Positions 36,975 to 48,568 of a DNA stretch of 64,000 bases are shown in pieces. The notes beneath the pieces are model-generated. The model worked only from the letters and a program-made list of their open reading frames with translations, was not told the origin of the DNA and made no database searches. Positions within the stretch are counted from its first letter, which is position 1, and every line of letters begins with the position of its first letter. This DNA comes from Liolophura sinensis (lineage: Eukaryota; Mollusca; Polyplacophora; Chitonida; Chitonidae): positions 31,461,645 through 31,525,644 of the forward strand of contig NC_088305.1 of assembly GCF_032854445.1 (NCBI RefSeq), in the 5' to 3' direction. The position numbers were made by a program, and so were the translations under genes.

Positions 36975-37240
36975 TGTTTTTTACTTGTGTATTGTTTAAC
37001 ACCATAAGAATTTTTCACTTCTGGCTGTCAGTATAATGGCTGGAGGAAACTGAAATACTCGGGTATAAACCAGAGACCTCTGGCAAAGTACTGGCAAACT
37101 TCCACATGTGTCAGACAAGTGGTCTTGAGCAAACAAAATAAATGGCCACACATATTCTCTGGGCAAGGTCAGTTTTGAAACCGCTCCTCATGATTCCTAG
37201 CGAATTAAGGGCAAGCACCTGAACAACTTGGCCACAGCCC
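36975..37240 (-). mobile_element. tRNA-derived SINE with V-type body and a Leu/Ser-like head
   Basis: The minus-strand body (tataatggctggaggaaac at 37031-37049, tgtttaacaccataagaatt at 36988-37007) is V-type, though diverged. The head is unlike RUDI's. Reading minus strand, GGGCTGTGGCCAAGTTGTTC (37223-37240 region) is a good Pol III A box of tRNA-Leu/Ser type. GGTTTCAAAAC (37172-37182) is a near-consensus B box. The A-box end merges into the long 21/27-bp array. Confidence 0.75.
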
Positions 37241-40121
37241 TGACTACTCAGCCACAACTCCAACTACTCGGCCACAGGCCCAACAACAACTACTCGGCCA
37301 CAAACCTAACTACTCGGCCACAACCCCAACTACTCGGCCACAACCCTAACTACAACTACTCAGCCACAAACATAAATACTGGGCCACAACCCTAACTACT
37401 CGGTCACAACCCCAACTACAACTACTCGGCCACAAACCTAACTACTTGGCCACAACCCCAACTACCCGGCCAGAACCTCAACTACTCGGTCACAACCCTA
37501 ACTACAACTACTCGGTCACAACCCTAACTACAACTACTCGGTCACAACCCTAAATACAACTACTCGGTCACAACCCTAACTACAACTACTCGGCCACAAA
37601 CCTAACTACTTGGCCACAACCTCAACTACTCGGCCAGAACCCCAACTACTCGGTCACAACCCTAACCACAACTACTCGGCCACAAACCTAACTACTTGGC
37701 CACAACCTCAACTACTCGGCCAGAACCCCAACTACTAGGTCACAACCCTAACTACAACTACTCGGCCACAAACCTATCTACTTGGCCAAAACCCCAACTA
37801 CTCGGCCACAACCTCAACTACTCGGCCACAACTCCAACTACAACTACTCGGCCACAAACATAACTACTTGGCCACAACCCCAACTACTCGGCCACAACCC
37901 TAACTACTCGGCCACAACCCTAACTACAACTTCTCGGCCACAAACATAACTACTGGGCCACAATCCCAACTACTCCGCCACAACCCCAACTACTCCGCCA
38001 CAACCCCAACTACAACTACTCGGCCACAAACCTAACTACTTGGCCACAACCTCAACTACTCGGCCACAACCCCAACTACTCGGCCACAAAACTAACTACT
38101 CAGCCACAAAACTAACTACTGGGACACAACCCCAACTACTCAGCCACAACCCCAACTACTGGGCCACAACCCTAACTACAACTACTCAGCCACAAACATA
38201 ACTACTTGGCCACAACCCTAACTACTCGGTCACAACCTCAACTACAAATACTCAGCCATAACCCCAACTACTTGGCCACAACCTCAACGACTCGGCAACA
38301 ACTCCAACTACAACTACTCGGCCACAAACCTAACTACTTGGCCACAACCTCAACAACTCGGCCACAACCCCAACTACAACTACTCGGCCACAAACCTAAC
38401 TACTCGGCCACAACCCCAACTACTTGGCCACAACCCCAACTACTCGGCCACAATCCTAACTACAACTACTTGGCCACAACCCCAACTACAACTACTTGGC
38501 CACAACCCCAACAACTACTTGGCCACAACCCCAACAACAACTACTTGGCCACAACCCCAACAACAACTACTTGGCCACAACCCCAACAACAACTACTTGG
38601 CCACAACCCCAACAACAACTACTCGGCCACAACCCCAACAACAACTACTTGGCCAAAACCCCAACAACAACTACTTGGCCACAACCCCAACAACTCGGCC
38701 ACAACCCCAACAACAGCTACTCGGCCACAACCCCAACAACAACTACTCGGTCAAAACCACAACAACAACTACTCGGCCACAACCCCAACAACAACTACTC
38801 GGACACAACCCCAACTACTGGGCCACAACCCTAACTACTCGGCCACAACCCCAACTACAACTACTTGGCCACAACCCCAACTACAACTACTTGGCCACAA
38901 CCCCAACAACTACTTGGCCACAACCCCAACAACAACTACTTGGCCACAACCCCAACAACTACTTGGCCACAACCCCAACAACAACTACTTGGCCACAACC
39001 CCAACTACAACAGCACTGCCACAGCCCCAACTACTAGGCCACAACCCTAACTACTCGGCCACAACCCCAACTACAACTACTTGGCCACAACCCCAACTAC
39101 AACTACTTGGCCACAACCCCAACTACAACTACTTGGCCACAGCCCCAACAACAACTATATGGCCACAACCCCAACTACAACAGCACTGCCACAGCCCTAA
39201 CTACTCAGCCTCAACCCCAACTACTAGGCCACAACCCTAACTACTCGGCCACAACCCCAACTACAACTACTTGGACACAACCCCAACAACAACAGCACTG
39301 CCACAGCCCCAACTACTAGGCCACAACCCCAACTACTAGGCCACAACCCTAACTACTCAGCCACAACCCCAACTACAACAGCACTGCCACAGCCCCAACC
39401 CCAACTACTAGGCCACAACCCTAACTACTCGGCCACAACCCCAACTACAACTACTTGGCCACAATCCCAACTACAACTACTTGGCCACAATCCCAACTAC
39501 AACTACTTGGCCACAATCCCAACTACAACTACTCAGCCAAAACCCCAACAACAACTACTTGGCCACAACCCCAACTACAACAGCACTGCCACAGCCCCAA
39601 CTACTCGGCCACAACCCCAACTACTAGGCCACAACCCTAACTACTCGGCCACAACCCCAACTACAACTACTTGGCCACAACCCCAACAACAACTACTCGA
39701 CCACAACCCAACAACAACTACTTGGCCACAACCCCAATAACAACTACTTGGCCACAAGCCCAACAACAACTACTTGGCCACAACCCCAACAACAACTACT
39801 CGGCCACAACCCCAACAACAACTACTCGGCCAAAACCCCAACAACAACTACTCGGCCACAACCCCAACAACAACTACTCGGCCAAAACCACAACAACAAC
39901 TACTTGGCCACAACCCCAACAACAATTACTTGGCCACAACCCCAACAACAACTACTCGGCCACAACCCCAACAACAATTACTTGGCCACAACCCCAACAA
40001 CAACTACTTGGCCACAACCCCAACAACAACTACTTGGCCACAACCCCAACAACAACTACTCGGCCACAACCCCAACAACAACTACTCGGCCACAACCCCA
40101 ACAACAACTACTCGGCCACAA
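37222..40121. repeat. 21/27-bp minisatellite derived from a SINE A box, roughly 120 units
   Basis: Units of caaccccaactactcggccac (21 bp) and caaccccaacaacaactact plus tggccac (27 bp) alternate over 2.9 kb. On the minus strand each reads GGGGTTGTGGCC(G/A)AGTAGTTG, matching the A-box end of the SINE at 36975-37240. Left units are mostly ccctaactac types, right units ccccaacaacaac. From 39011 to 39590 the variant cagcactgccacagcc marks larger blocks. All three plus-strand phases lack stops, giving Thr/Pro/Gln/Asn-rich frames up to 344 codons, which I regard as artefacts. Confidence 0.95.
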
Positions 40122-40339
40122 CTCTCTCCAAAAAGACATTATACAACTGCATTTTTGATCAACACTGACTCTATTCCTGACTTAATCTATCCAGTTTTCA
40201 ATTTTCTATCACCAGTAAGAATAAAACTTGATACAAATACAGGACCTAATTATCAGATAAGGATGGACTGAAGAGCTTATTCCACACACGTTCTCCATGA
40301 GGCTTCATTTCACAACTGGCACTTTGAAGGAACATCTTA

Positions 40340-40539
40340 NNNNNNNNNNNNNNNNNNNNNNNNNNNNNNNNNNNNNNNNNNNNNNNNNNNNNNNNNNNNN
40401 NNNNNNNNNNNNNNNNNNNNNNNNNNNNNNNNNNNNNNNNNNNNNNNNNNNNNNNNNNNNNNNNNNNNNNNNNNNNNNNNNNNNNNNNNNNNNNNNNNNN
40501 NNNNNNNNNNNNNNNNNNNNNNNNNNNNNNNNNNNNNNN
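40340..40539. other. Assembly gap (200 N) with duplicated flanks
   Basis: Exactly 200 N. The 53 bp before it (40287-40339) and the 53 bp after it (40540-40592) are the same sequence apart from two substitutions (c/t and a/g). The duplication is likely an unresolved overlap between two contigs or haplotypes rather than real sequence. Frames that appear to cross the gap are meaningless. Confidence 0.95.
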
Positions 40540-40592
40540 CACGTTCTCCATGAGGTTTCATTTCACAACTGGCGCTTTGAAGGAACATCTTA

Positions 40593-41349
40593 CATTGAGC
40601 CCGTCATCATGTTATTTCTGAGACACGGCAAAAAAAAAAAGAATTGTGCTCACATTCAGAAAATGTTACAAGTAATGTCTTCGAAACTTGTAATCAATCC
40701 ATGAAAAAAATGAAAGGCACAATTCTGCGACGGAAATACAGCCGGTGCTACAGCGGATACGTAGAAGGCATGCCAAACAGCGAGCCAAAAAAGCGCGGGT
40801 TATATGAAGCGTATTAACACAGAGAATGATTACATCACAGTTATCCGCTTTCCTGTGACACAATCTCGGAGGTTTAACAGCGGCAAGAGGGATGAGAGAT
40901 GCCTAATCAGCCTGGCAGGAGACTTAGCCAATCAATGGCCACACACAAGTTAAAGAAAAAACAAAAAAAAAAAACTAACCAAAAAATCGAAAAAAAAAAA
41001 AAAACCCACAAGCTCTCTCATTAAATTTGTGGTGTGAATAGTGGAGAGTTATGTTCAGGACAAGTTTCTCTTCACTCAAAATGGTAACATGATAAATAAT
41101 AAGCAGAATTAAGCCCGAGAAGCAAGTATTTGTTCAGCCAAGGTCACAATGAATGTATGGTCAAGGCTTGCATAGAAGCTAAGAATTTAGACAGGTAAAA
41201 GAAATTGGAAATGGATATTTTTGAGGAGTATAACAGAGCCGATTAACCCAACTTGTGATGCATGAACTTGAAAACAATTTCTCTAATTACTGGTTAAGGT
41301 TTACCTTACCAGTTTACCTTGTATTTTATCTTTCCCCTTATTCAATTTT
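40593..41349. other. Unique AT-rich sequence
   Basis: Single-copy, with A-rich runs near 40956-41005. No gene or RNA recognised. Confidence 0.5.
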
Positions 41350-41722
41350 ATGATGTATGTATGCTTTATGTATGCTTGGGGTTTAACATCGTACTTAACC
41401 ATTTTTCAGTAATATGATGACGAAGAGTCACTAGGTGTCTGTACTTATACTGTGTCTTCTTGTGCAGGGCGAATGTATGCCTTTAAAGTTCCGCCACACT
41501 GAAGTATCATGCTAAAGACACGAGACATGACACCTCACCCAGTCACATTATACTGACACCGTGCCACCAATCAGTCCTGTTTCCTTGCTCTAACCTCTCA
41601 GTTCTAAGCACCAAGTGAGGCAGCCGCAAGAACCATTTCTAAAGTCTTTGGTATTACTCAACCAGGGTTTGATCCCCGTGTCTACCAACTTTACTGCCGA
41701 TGCTCTAAAAATCAGGCCACGA
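41350..41722 (-). mobile_element. SINE-B, near full length
   Basis: On the minus strand the head (cgtggcctgatttttagagc, A-box-like) is followed by a perfect B box GATCAAACC (reverse of 41669-41677). The body follows (ctgagaggttagagcaagga, gtgactgggtgaggtgtcat, gacactagtgactcttcg-like). The tail is ttaagtacgatgttaaaccc, caagcatacataaagcatac. About 370 bp, with no coding sequence. I do not recognise the family name. Confidence 0.85.
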
Positions 41723-42140
41723 AAGCAGTCTGAAATGTTATTATGTAATTAAGCATATTAACATGTATCTGATGGTTTCCTCCAACTTACAGGGACACTT
41801 AATGGGTTTTCTGTAAAGTCTGATTAATATCTTATCAGAGAAATTAAGGTGTTGGCGTCAAAAGTATCATTTCAAACCCTCATGGGCTTCTTAGAGTCCA
41901 TTTTTAGATATCAAACAAAGGTGAGATACAGTAGCACAAAACATTTTAATCCTCATCAGCTAATCTAAGTGAATGAAAACACTAACAAACAACTTTACAA
42001 TACAATGGATTGCCAACTGGCTCTCTAGTGAGAGAATCATAGAGTCAAACGGAAAGGTAATCATTAAGGTTTCAAATCCCAGTAGGATCAGGCTAGCCTT
42101 GATAACTGAAAACAAAAGTCTGCAGTTATACACCAACAAG
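41723..42140. other. Unique AT-rich sequence
   Basis: Single-copy, nothing recognised. Confidence 0.5.
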
Positions 42141-42545
42141 GAACAATAAACTTCATGATAGGAAGGTCACCCGAGACAACAGACAAATTCCTGAAAAAGC
42201 CTCTAGCAGAAGGCCCGTTCACCATTAAGCACTTATCTCACGGCCTCAGAAAACCTAGGTGGGCTTTAGGTGCACCCAAAGGGTTTGTCCAATTTAGTCG
42301 CTGTCGTTCACATCCTGTCCCGTGGGGTGAGGGTTTACTGGTGGGTAATGGATGCTAATTGGTGCGCAGTGAGACATTATGGAGGCCATAGAACTGCTGG
42401 CACTAAGAGGAGGCTTTAAAAGTTGACTGTAAAGTTCAGAGCTCCTTGAGAAACCCGTCTTTTCTGCCAGCCCCGTGCTCAATTAGCTCCCTTCCCCTCC
42501 AGCCACACACAGTGCAATAAAACGGCTTCCTGACGTAAGCAGAGG
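42140..42545. promoter_or_regulatory. GC-richer single-copy island, possible cis-regulatory element
   Basis: Repeat-free stretch with homeodomain-type cores (tggatgctaattgg at 42349-42362, gctcaattagct at 42477-42488, gcaataaaacgg) and higher GC than its surroundings. Frames at 42155-42358 (plus) and 42294-42482 (minus) are unrecognised and overlap. Conserved non-coding DNA is the preferred but unproven reading. Confidence 0.25.
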
Positions 42546-43875
42546 AACCATGAATTACAGTACAGTTAAGCCACATTGTAACTTGTCAGCTCTTAATGCT
42601 TCACCTCGTGTCTTTGTTTCTGAAACATTAACGTACATGAATTTCCACTACAGATGGGTGTCCATGTCTCTGCAAAGACCTTGTTCCTTGTTTAGACAAA
42701 ACATATTGGTTTTTTATTTAACCCACAAAATAAATAAACAGTTATGAAGCTGTGCTTACCAAAGCCCCTTGCCTCTGTAGCTTGTAAAGTTTAGACACCC
42801 GACCTCCCCCACCCCCAATGCAGCTTTACACCGTGTCCACAAGAAATAAGAAGGATTTGGTAGCAAGAAAGAACTCACAAGAGACAAGGCATTTGCTTTA
42901 ACATTCATTATAATACACACAAGACATGTGAAAGTCTAAGTACAGTAATTTACAGTAATTAATATGCACATCACAAAAAATAAATGATCAAACATACCGT
43001 GTTTTGTTTTGTTAAATTGTGCTTTACATGTTAGCAAAACCTGAACTCAATACATGCAGTACTTTTTGACATACCACCCCTAACAATTACCCTAAAGGAG
43101 AAGAAAATTTAAATATCAATCAAATACCATTGAAAAGAGTATGCTTTTCCTCGCAGGTGAATGCCATAGAAAAATTCTAATATGTACCTCAAGTTGATAA
43201 ATTATACATAAGGTTAGTGCCAAAATCTGCTGTTGGCAACTCCATTTTGGCCAAAGGACTATTCCTTCTGTGTTACGAGGAGAATTGCCATTGGAAACCG
43301 CTGAAGTGCAGTTCGTACATTTCCGGTAGAACTCTTCTTCCCAGATGGTAGCGAAAAGTACAGTTCGTTTTCCACTTGACAATCGGGAAACCAGAATGTT
43401 TGACATAGGCTCTGAGTTTACACAAACAAGACGGCAGTTTTAGCGACTCTCATTGGCTGAGAGGCAACACACCCCCAGCATATATTACAAGGTGTTAAAG
43501 ATGGAGGATGCTATGGACTCAGCGATTTTGCCGTTTTCAGGCTTTAGGTGTATGGTGAAGAAAAATTGCAAAATTATGCAGCAGGCACCACCAGATAGAA
43601 AAAAAATGTGCTCTTTTCAGCCTATAGTGTCGTGTTTTTAGGTTTTCTTCTCTTTTAACAGTGATTCCCTTTACTGATACTGGTCGCCAATACCCAGGGC
43701 ATAATGTAAGCTTAACCTGTAATTGGTGCAGGTATGCTAAAAAATTAAGAGCCAAATAAAAACCTCAGTAAGTATTTAAAATGTCCTTTGCATTCTTAAC
43801 AACGATCTAATTAACTGTTTGTTCAATGTATGAAGACTGCATTTTGCTCAATAAGTATTGGGTTATGCATGTATG
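42546..43875. other. Unique sequence with dispersed repeat family E fragment
   Basis: At about 43036-43095, gcaaaacctgaactcaatac, atgcagtact, ataccacccctaa resembles 57312-57375. A minus-strand 96-codon frame (43116-43406) has no known motif. Otherwise single-copy. Confidence 0.45.
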
Positions 43876-43906
43876 GCCGTGTAAAATAACCATCAAATAA
43901 ATAAAT
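43876..43906 (+). mobile_element. RUDI 3'-end fragment
   Basis: ggccgtgtaaaataaccatc plus aaataaataaat resembles the last 30 bp of RUDI. It abuts, tail to tail, the next SINE-B copy. Confidence 0.5.
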
Positions 43907-44270
43907 ATGTATATATGCTTGGGGTTTATCGTCATACTTAACAATTGTTTTTAACAGTTTTTTTTTGAGGTGTCATTAGGTCAAGGTGTTACTGGGTGTG
44001 TGTGTGTATATATTGTGTCTTCTTGTGGCACGGTGCTAAAGTGCTGTCGCCACTGAAGTGTTACGCCAAAGACACCATACATGACACCCCACCCAATCAC
44101 ATTATACTGAAATTGGGCCAACCAGTTGTGTTTCCTTGAATAACCTCTCAGTGCTGAGCTTCAAGCAAGGAAGCAGCAAGTACCATTTTTAAAGACTTTG
44201 GTATGACCCAAAGTTGTTCCCAAGGTCTCACAACTTCCGTATTCAGGGTATCACAAGCCCATCAAATATT
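43907..44270 (-). mobile_element. SINE-B, near full length
   Basis: Minus-strand copy whose tail (atatatgcttggggtttatc) lies at 43912-43931. The body follows (gacaccatacatgacacccc, ctcagtgctgagcttcaagc), then a degraded head near 44200-44270. A GT-rich run sits at 43997-44010. Confidence 0.85.
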
Positions 44271-44319
44271 CTCAAGACAATTAACATACCCCGCCCATGC
44301 CTACTTACTGAGCCTCAGT

Positions 44320-44632
44320 GAAACAATGGAGACTTAACAATGGAGTCATTAAGTGTGTGTACATGTATGGTGTCTTCCTACGAGTCAATGCCGCTGTATC
44401 ATGTATCATGCCGAAGACACCAGACATGACACCCAATTCAGTCACATCATGCTCACACTGGGCCAATCAGTCCCATTTCACTGCTCTAACCTCTCAGCGC
44501 TGAGCGCCAAGCAAGGCAGTAACAAGTACATTTATTTTAGACGTCTTCAGTATAGCCCAACCCGTGTTTGATCCCAGAACTCTGGCACCGCGCTGAGATG
44601 GATGCTCTAACCATTAGGCCACCAAACCTTGT
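44320..44632 (-). mobile_element. SINE-B, 3'-truncated, intact head
   Basis: On the minus strand GGTGGCCTAATGGTTAGAGC (44604-44623) is the A-box head, followed by gggatcaaacacgggttggg (B-box-like). Body words gacaccagacatgacaccca and ctctcagcgctgagcgccaa are clear. The tail part is lost at about 44330. Confidence 0.87.
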
Positions 44633-44687
44633 TTTTTATTTCAGGAATGCCGTGTTCAAAACGCAACAATTTATGCAACACTTTAAA

Positions 44688-44935
44688 TCTATTTATTTAT
44701 TTATTTGATTGGTGTTTTATGCTGTACTCAAGGATATTTCACTCATACTATGGTGATCTGCATTATGGCCCCGAGAGACTGGGCAGAACCCATTGGAAAC
44801 CCACATACAGCCGGAGAAGATAGCCAGCATGAGCTGGACTTGAACTCACAGTGACCGCAATAGTGAGAGGACCCTGGGTCATTGCACCATGCTAGCGAGC
44901 GTGCTAACCCCCCTCTGCCACAGAAGTCCTACATT
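44688..44935 (-). mobile_element. RUDI-like V-SINE with readable tRNA head
   Basis: This copy shows both promoter boxes on the minus strand: TGGCAGAGGGGGGTTAGC (A box, near 44905-44922) and GAGTTCAAGTCC (perfect B-box core, near 44838-44849). The body has a short internal deletion. The tail is ttatttatttatttgattgg. Flanks tttaaatcta and tttaaaatcta may be an imperfect target-site duplication. Confidence 0.9.
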
Positions 44936-45453
44936 TAAAATCTACAAACCAGCTCCCTGCCTCACCCAACAAAGATTTGACAATGTCAATTTTCCAACTG
45001 AGATTATTGAAGTAAGCTTAAATCGGCTAACGACTCTCATCTATATTTGACAATGTTTCCGCCGTGAAGGCCTGCAGAGGTTTACCCCACTTCCCACACA
45101 CGTTCCCCTGTGCTCCCGTCTCATCTGTATCACATCCTGGTCATGCCACTACACATGTTATTCTGTACACACACTTCCAGACCTAGACAATCTTTCCATA
45201 GAATCATCTGAGATATTCTTATTGACAAACGACTTTCCACTGATAGGTTTATGTTGGGCTTTTGAAGCCAGGAGTTACCACAAATATGGATAGTGTGAAA
45301 GAAATTCCTGCAAATTCTGAACAACTTTCTTTTCATCATTTTATATCTCACCCAGAGACAAGAAGAGAAGAATGCATATTAGGAAATAGGGAAAGACAAC
45401 TGATAAACACCATGACATCAAATATATATGTAAGAAAGCATGTATTAATAGTT
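44936..45453. other. Unique sequence
   Basis: Single-copy DNA; frames at 45130-45351 and 45262-45498 are unrecognised. Confidence 0.45.
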
Positions 45454-45635
45454 ACAGAGTTTATTTATTTATTAGATTGGTGTCTTACGCCGTACTGAAG
45501 AATATTTCACTTATACCACGGCGGCCAAAATTATGGTGGGAGGAAACCGGGCTGAGTCTGGGGAAACCCACGACGATTCACAGATTGCTGGAAAACCTTC
45601 TCACGTTTAGCCAGAGAGGAAGTCACAGAGTTTAT
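45454..45635 (-). mobile_element. RUDI-like V-SINE, 5'-truncated, with target-site duplication
   Basis: Tail and body are well preserved (agattggtgtcttacgccgt, gtgggaggaaaccgggctga). ACAGAGTTTAT occurs at 45454-45464 and 45625-45635, an 11-bp target-site duplication. The head is missing. Confidence 0.93.
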
Positions 45636-45721
45636 GCATGGTTACGGCTGGAAGTGAGGAGCATGCAATTAAACAGTAACTAATGGATCAATTACATGTT
45701 GTATATAAAGCAAAGGTCTAA

Positions 45722-45930
45722 AAATTTATTTATTTATTTATTTGATTGGTGCTTTACTCCCTACAAAAGAATATTTCACTTATACGATGGCGGCCAGCAT
45801 TATGGTGGGAGGAAACCAGGCAGAGCCTGGGGAAAACCCACGACCTTTCACAGGTTGATGGAAAACCTTCTCACGTAAGGCTGGAGAGGAAGCCAGCATG
45901 AGCTGGACTTGAACTCACAACGCATAGATC
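45722..45930 (-). mobile_element. RUDI-like V-SINE, partial head
   Basis: Tail ttatttatttatttatttga and a good body (gcggccagcattatggtggg) extend into the B-box region (agctggacttgaactcacaa). The A-box end is absent. A short tctaaa repeat on both sides is too short to call. Confidence 0.9.
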
Positions 45931-48182
45931 TAAATAAGAACACAGGCTGACATATGGAACAGCATATATATTTCTCTATTCTACAAATAAAATAATTTTG
46001 CTGAAGTTATTTGCACTGAACACCAGTAACATTGAGGAGTACAGATAAGAATAAGGAGAACAACAATTTATGTGAATTAAGCCCCACCCTCCTAACTGAA
46101 CAAAGTATACTGGGTGCGTGAGGTCACTGGTTTATCTGATAGTTGTAATGTCAGGTGGGTAATTTCAAGGGAATATCACAAACAGCACAAAGACGTTTTT
46201 AACATTTTATGGAACTTAACGTATTAATGTAGATGTATTATTGATGTGTACTTGTAAATATGCAACTGACATCCGCACAACAAAAATAACAGGTTTCCAG
46301 CCAAAACTATTAAAGTGAAAAATATAACCATCTATGCCAAACTTCAATATCATGTCTGTGCATACTAAACGGCACATATTGGAATTCTAACATTTTTATG
46401 TGCATGTATTTTCAGAATCTGTATAAAGATCTTTAAAAAAAAAATCCTGGATCTTACATGAAAATGCCAAATGTGTGTTCAGGTCAACAAGACATCAGAA
46501 CAGGCTATCAACTGCTAAAACCCAAAACCCTGTATGCGATGTTCAAAAAAACACCTTCTTCAAGCACATATATCCATGGTTCCAGTCACCAGTCAATAAA
46601 TATATAGTCTCTTTCAATTTAACGACCTGCCCAACACCTGTTCCTCATTTTATGCCTCTACTACCAGGTAGAAAAAAGGGGTCTGCTTTAAAGACACGCA
46701 TTTTTCCACAAGGTATTGAAAGACAATGCTCAAGGTTTCTCGTAAACTAAGACAGACTGATCACAACGACGACCTTTTCAAAGACATCTGAGGAGGACTG
46801 CTGGGGGACACAAATGAGGTGATTAACTGAGACAAAAGAGCAGGTCCAATTTTGCCCCACGGATTTGTGAACAACCAACCATCCATGATAACTCCCAGCT
46901 CAAAATAGGTAACATTCAAATAGATTTGGCTATTTTCTATTTTTTTATTGTTGTTTTATGTTTATACTCAAGAATTCATAACTTATGTATGATGGTGGTT
47001 AATGCTAAGGCTGTAAATAGGAAGCCAGAGTGTCTAAAAACCACCTACCTTTGACAAGTTACTGATGAACTCTTCCACACAGGTTTTTTTACTGCAGAAC
47101 AATTATGAAAAAAACACAATTTCTAACAAGTTCTAGACTAGCCTCTTAAGGAATTGCGATATACGACCTAAGTTGTTTGATATAAAACATGTACAAGCCC
47201 ACAATTTCAACACACTACTTCACTGACAAGTTGCTGATCACATGCAGGCAAGAAAGACGCATTATACACCTGAGCTAACAAAGGCCCAGTAACCAATGTA
47301 GGTGGACTTACACTTAAAATATATGTCAAAAGCCTATATCCATATAAAAAAACATGTGATACAATTTTGTATCGTTCTTCGGTGAACTACTTGATGCATG
47401 TCTGTCCCGCCTTCGTGTTTTACACAAAGACATAATATCTGAACATACAGAATTATTTTATTACTCTATAAAAAAAACAAGCACCATAGCAGTATCCTAA
47501 ACAGAGAGGGAACTAGAACAGGGTAGCCGTCCTGTCTTCTTCTGGCCATATATACCCCATACACTGCGTCATTTGTCTTCCTGAAAGCCACAGAAATCAC
47601 CAGCAAAGCTAAGCTAACCGCGTACTCTATCAGCCTGTGGGCCAAATTCTGCCAGCTGAAGAGTGAAACCAATAGAACCTGCCTCGCCTCGATAAAACAG
47701 CCACTTCATGTTCAGGAGAGCGGAAGATTCCAAGATTGGCAATACACTGCTCTGCGCATTTCACAGTGACAAACTCCTTCCATCTCCTGTCTCTACTCAT
47801 CCACGTCATAAAAGTGGACGTTGTTCAGTTGTGGGCGAAGGATACAGCCCCTGTTTCTCTGGTAGGAGAAGGGCATGAGTTCAATTCTGCAAAAAATCCT
47901 GACTTTTTTTTCTTGATAAGGTGACATCAATTCTATTTTGTATTTCCCAGATGAGATTCACCTTAAACATTGAAAAAGAAATGAACTTGAAAATCCACCT
48001 GTTTATTTTGTCTGATCTTCCTGTCTTACATGGCTTTCCGATCACTTAAATGAGTCTTTAACATGAACAATTGCTGTGAAAGTCCACATTTCCTTCAAAT
48101 TAAATGATTTTTCAGTTTTATTTTCATACCCTCTTCAGACACTGAACAAAAAATCAATTCAAATTGGTGTGGCCTAATAAGG
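45931..48182. other. Unique sequence with an eroded SINE and a copy of dispersed family D
   Basis: At about 46935-47030 a strongly diverged minus-strand V-SINE body can be traced (ttgttgttttatgtttatac, gatggtggttaatgct). At 47960-48165, gaaaatccacctgtttattt, tgtctgatcttcctgtctta and attttcataccctcttcaga match 51320-51520. No gene recognised. Confidence 0.5.
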
Positions 48183-48568
48183 GTGATGGTGTGACAGGCG
48201 GTGGTGTTACAGGTGGTGATGTGACAGGTGGCGGTGTGACAGGCGAAGGTACGACAGGTGGCGGTGTGACAGGTGGCAGTGTGACAGGTAGTGGTGTGAC
48301 AGGTGGGGGGTGATAGGAAGTGGTGTGACAGATGGCAGAGTGACAGGCGACAGATGGTGGAGTGACAGATGGTGGAGTGACAGGTGGTGGTGTGATAGGT
48401 AGTGGTGTGACAGATGGCAGTGTAACAGGTGACAGTGGGGTGACAGGTGGCAGTGGTGTGACAGGTAGTGGTGTGACAGGTGGTGGTGTGACAGGTGGTG
48501 GGGTGACAGGTAGTGGTGTGAAAGGTGGTGGGGTGACAGGTGGCGGGGTGACAGGTAAGGCAGTGACA
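48183..48568. repeat. 15-bp minisatellite, about 25 copies
   Basis: ggtggtgtgacaggt and variants repeat. The plus strand stays open as a GGVTG-type pentapeptide repeat and the minus strand as a His/Leu/Ser-rich repeat. Both are unit-length artefacts. Confidence 0.97.

Noticed and set aside
38206-39240. 344-codon Thr/Pro/Asn/Gln-rich frame on the plus strand
   Set aside because: All three plus-strand phases of the 21/27-bp array lack stops, so long frames are guaranteed by the unit. No signal peptide, domain or codon bias; array origin in a SINE A box.
37222-40121. CCCTAA words suggesting interstitial telomeric repeats
   Set aside because: They are isolated words in the larger unit (ccctaactac), never tandem (CCCTAA)n.
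40246-40704. Frames of 83-135 codons across the N gap
   Set aside because: They consist mainly of unknown bases; the flanks are duplicated sequence.
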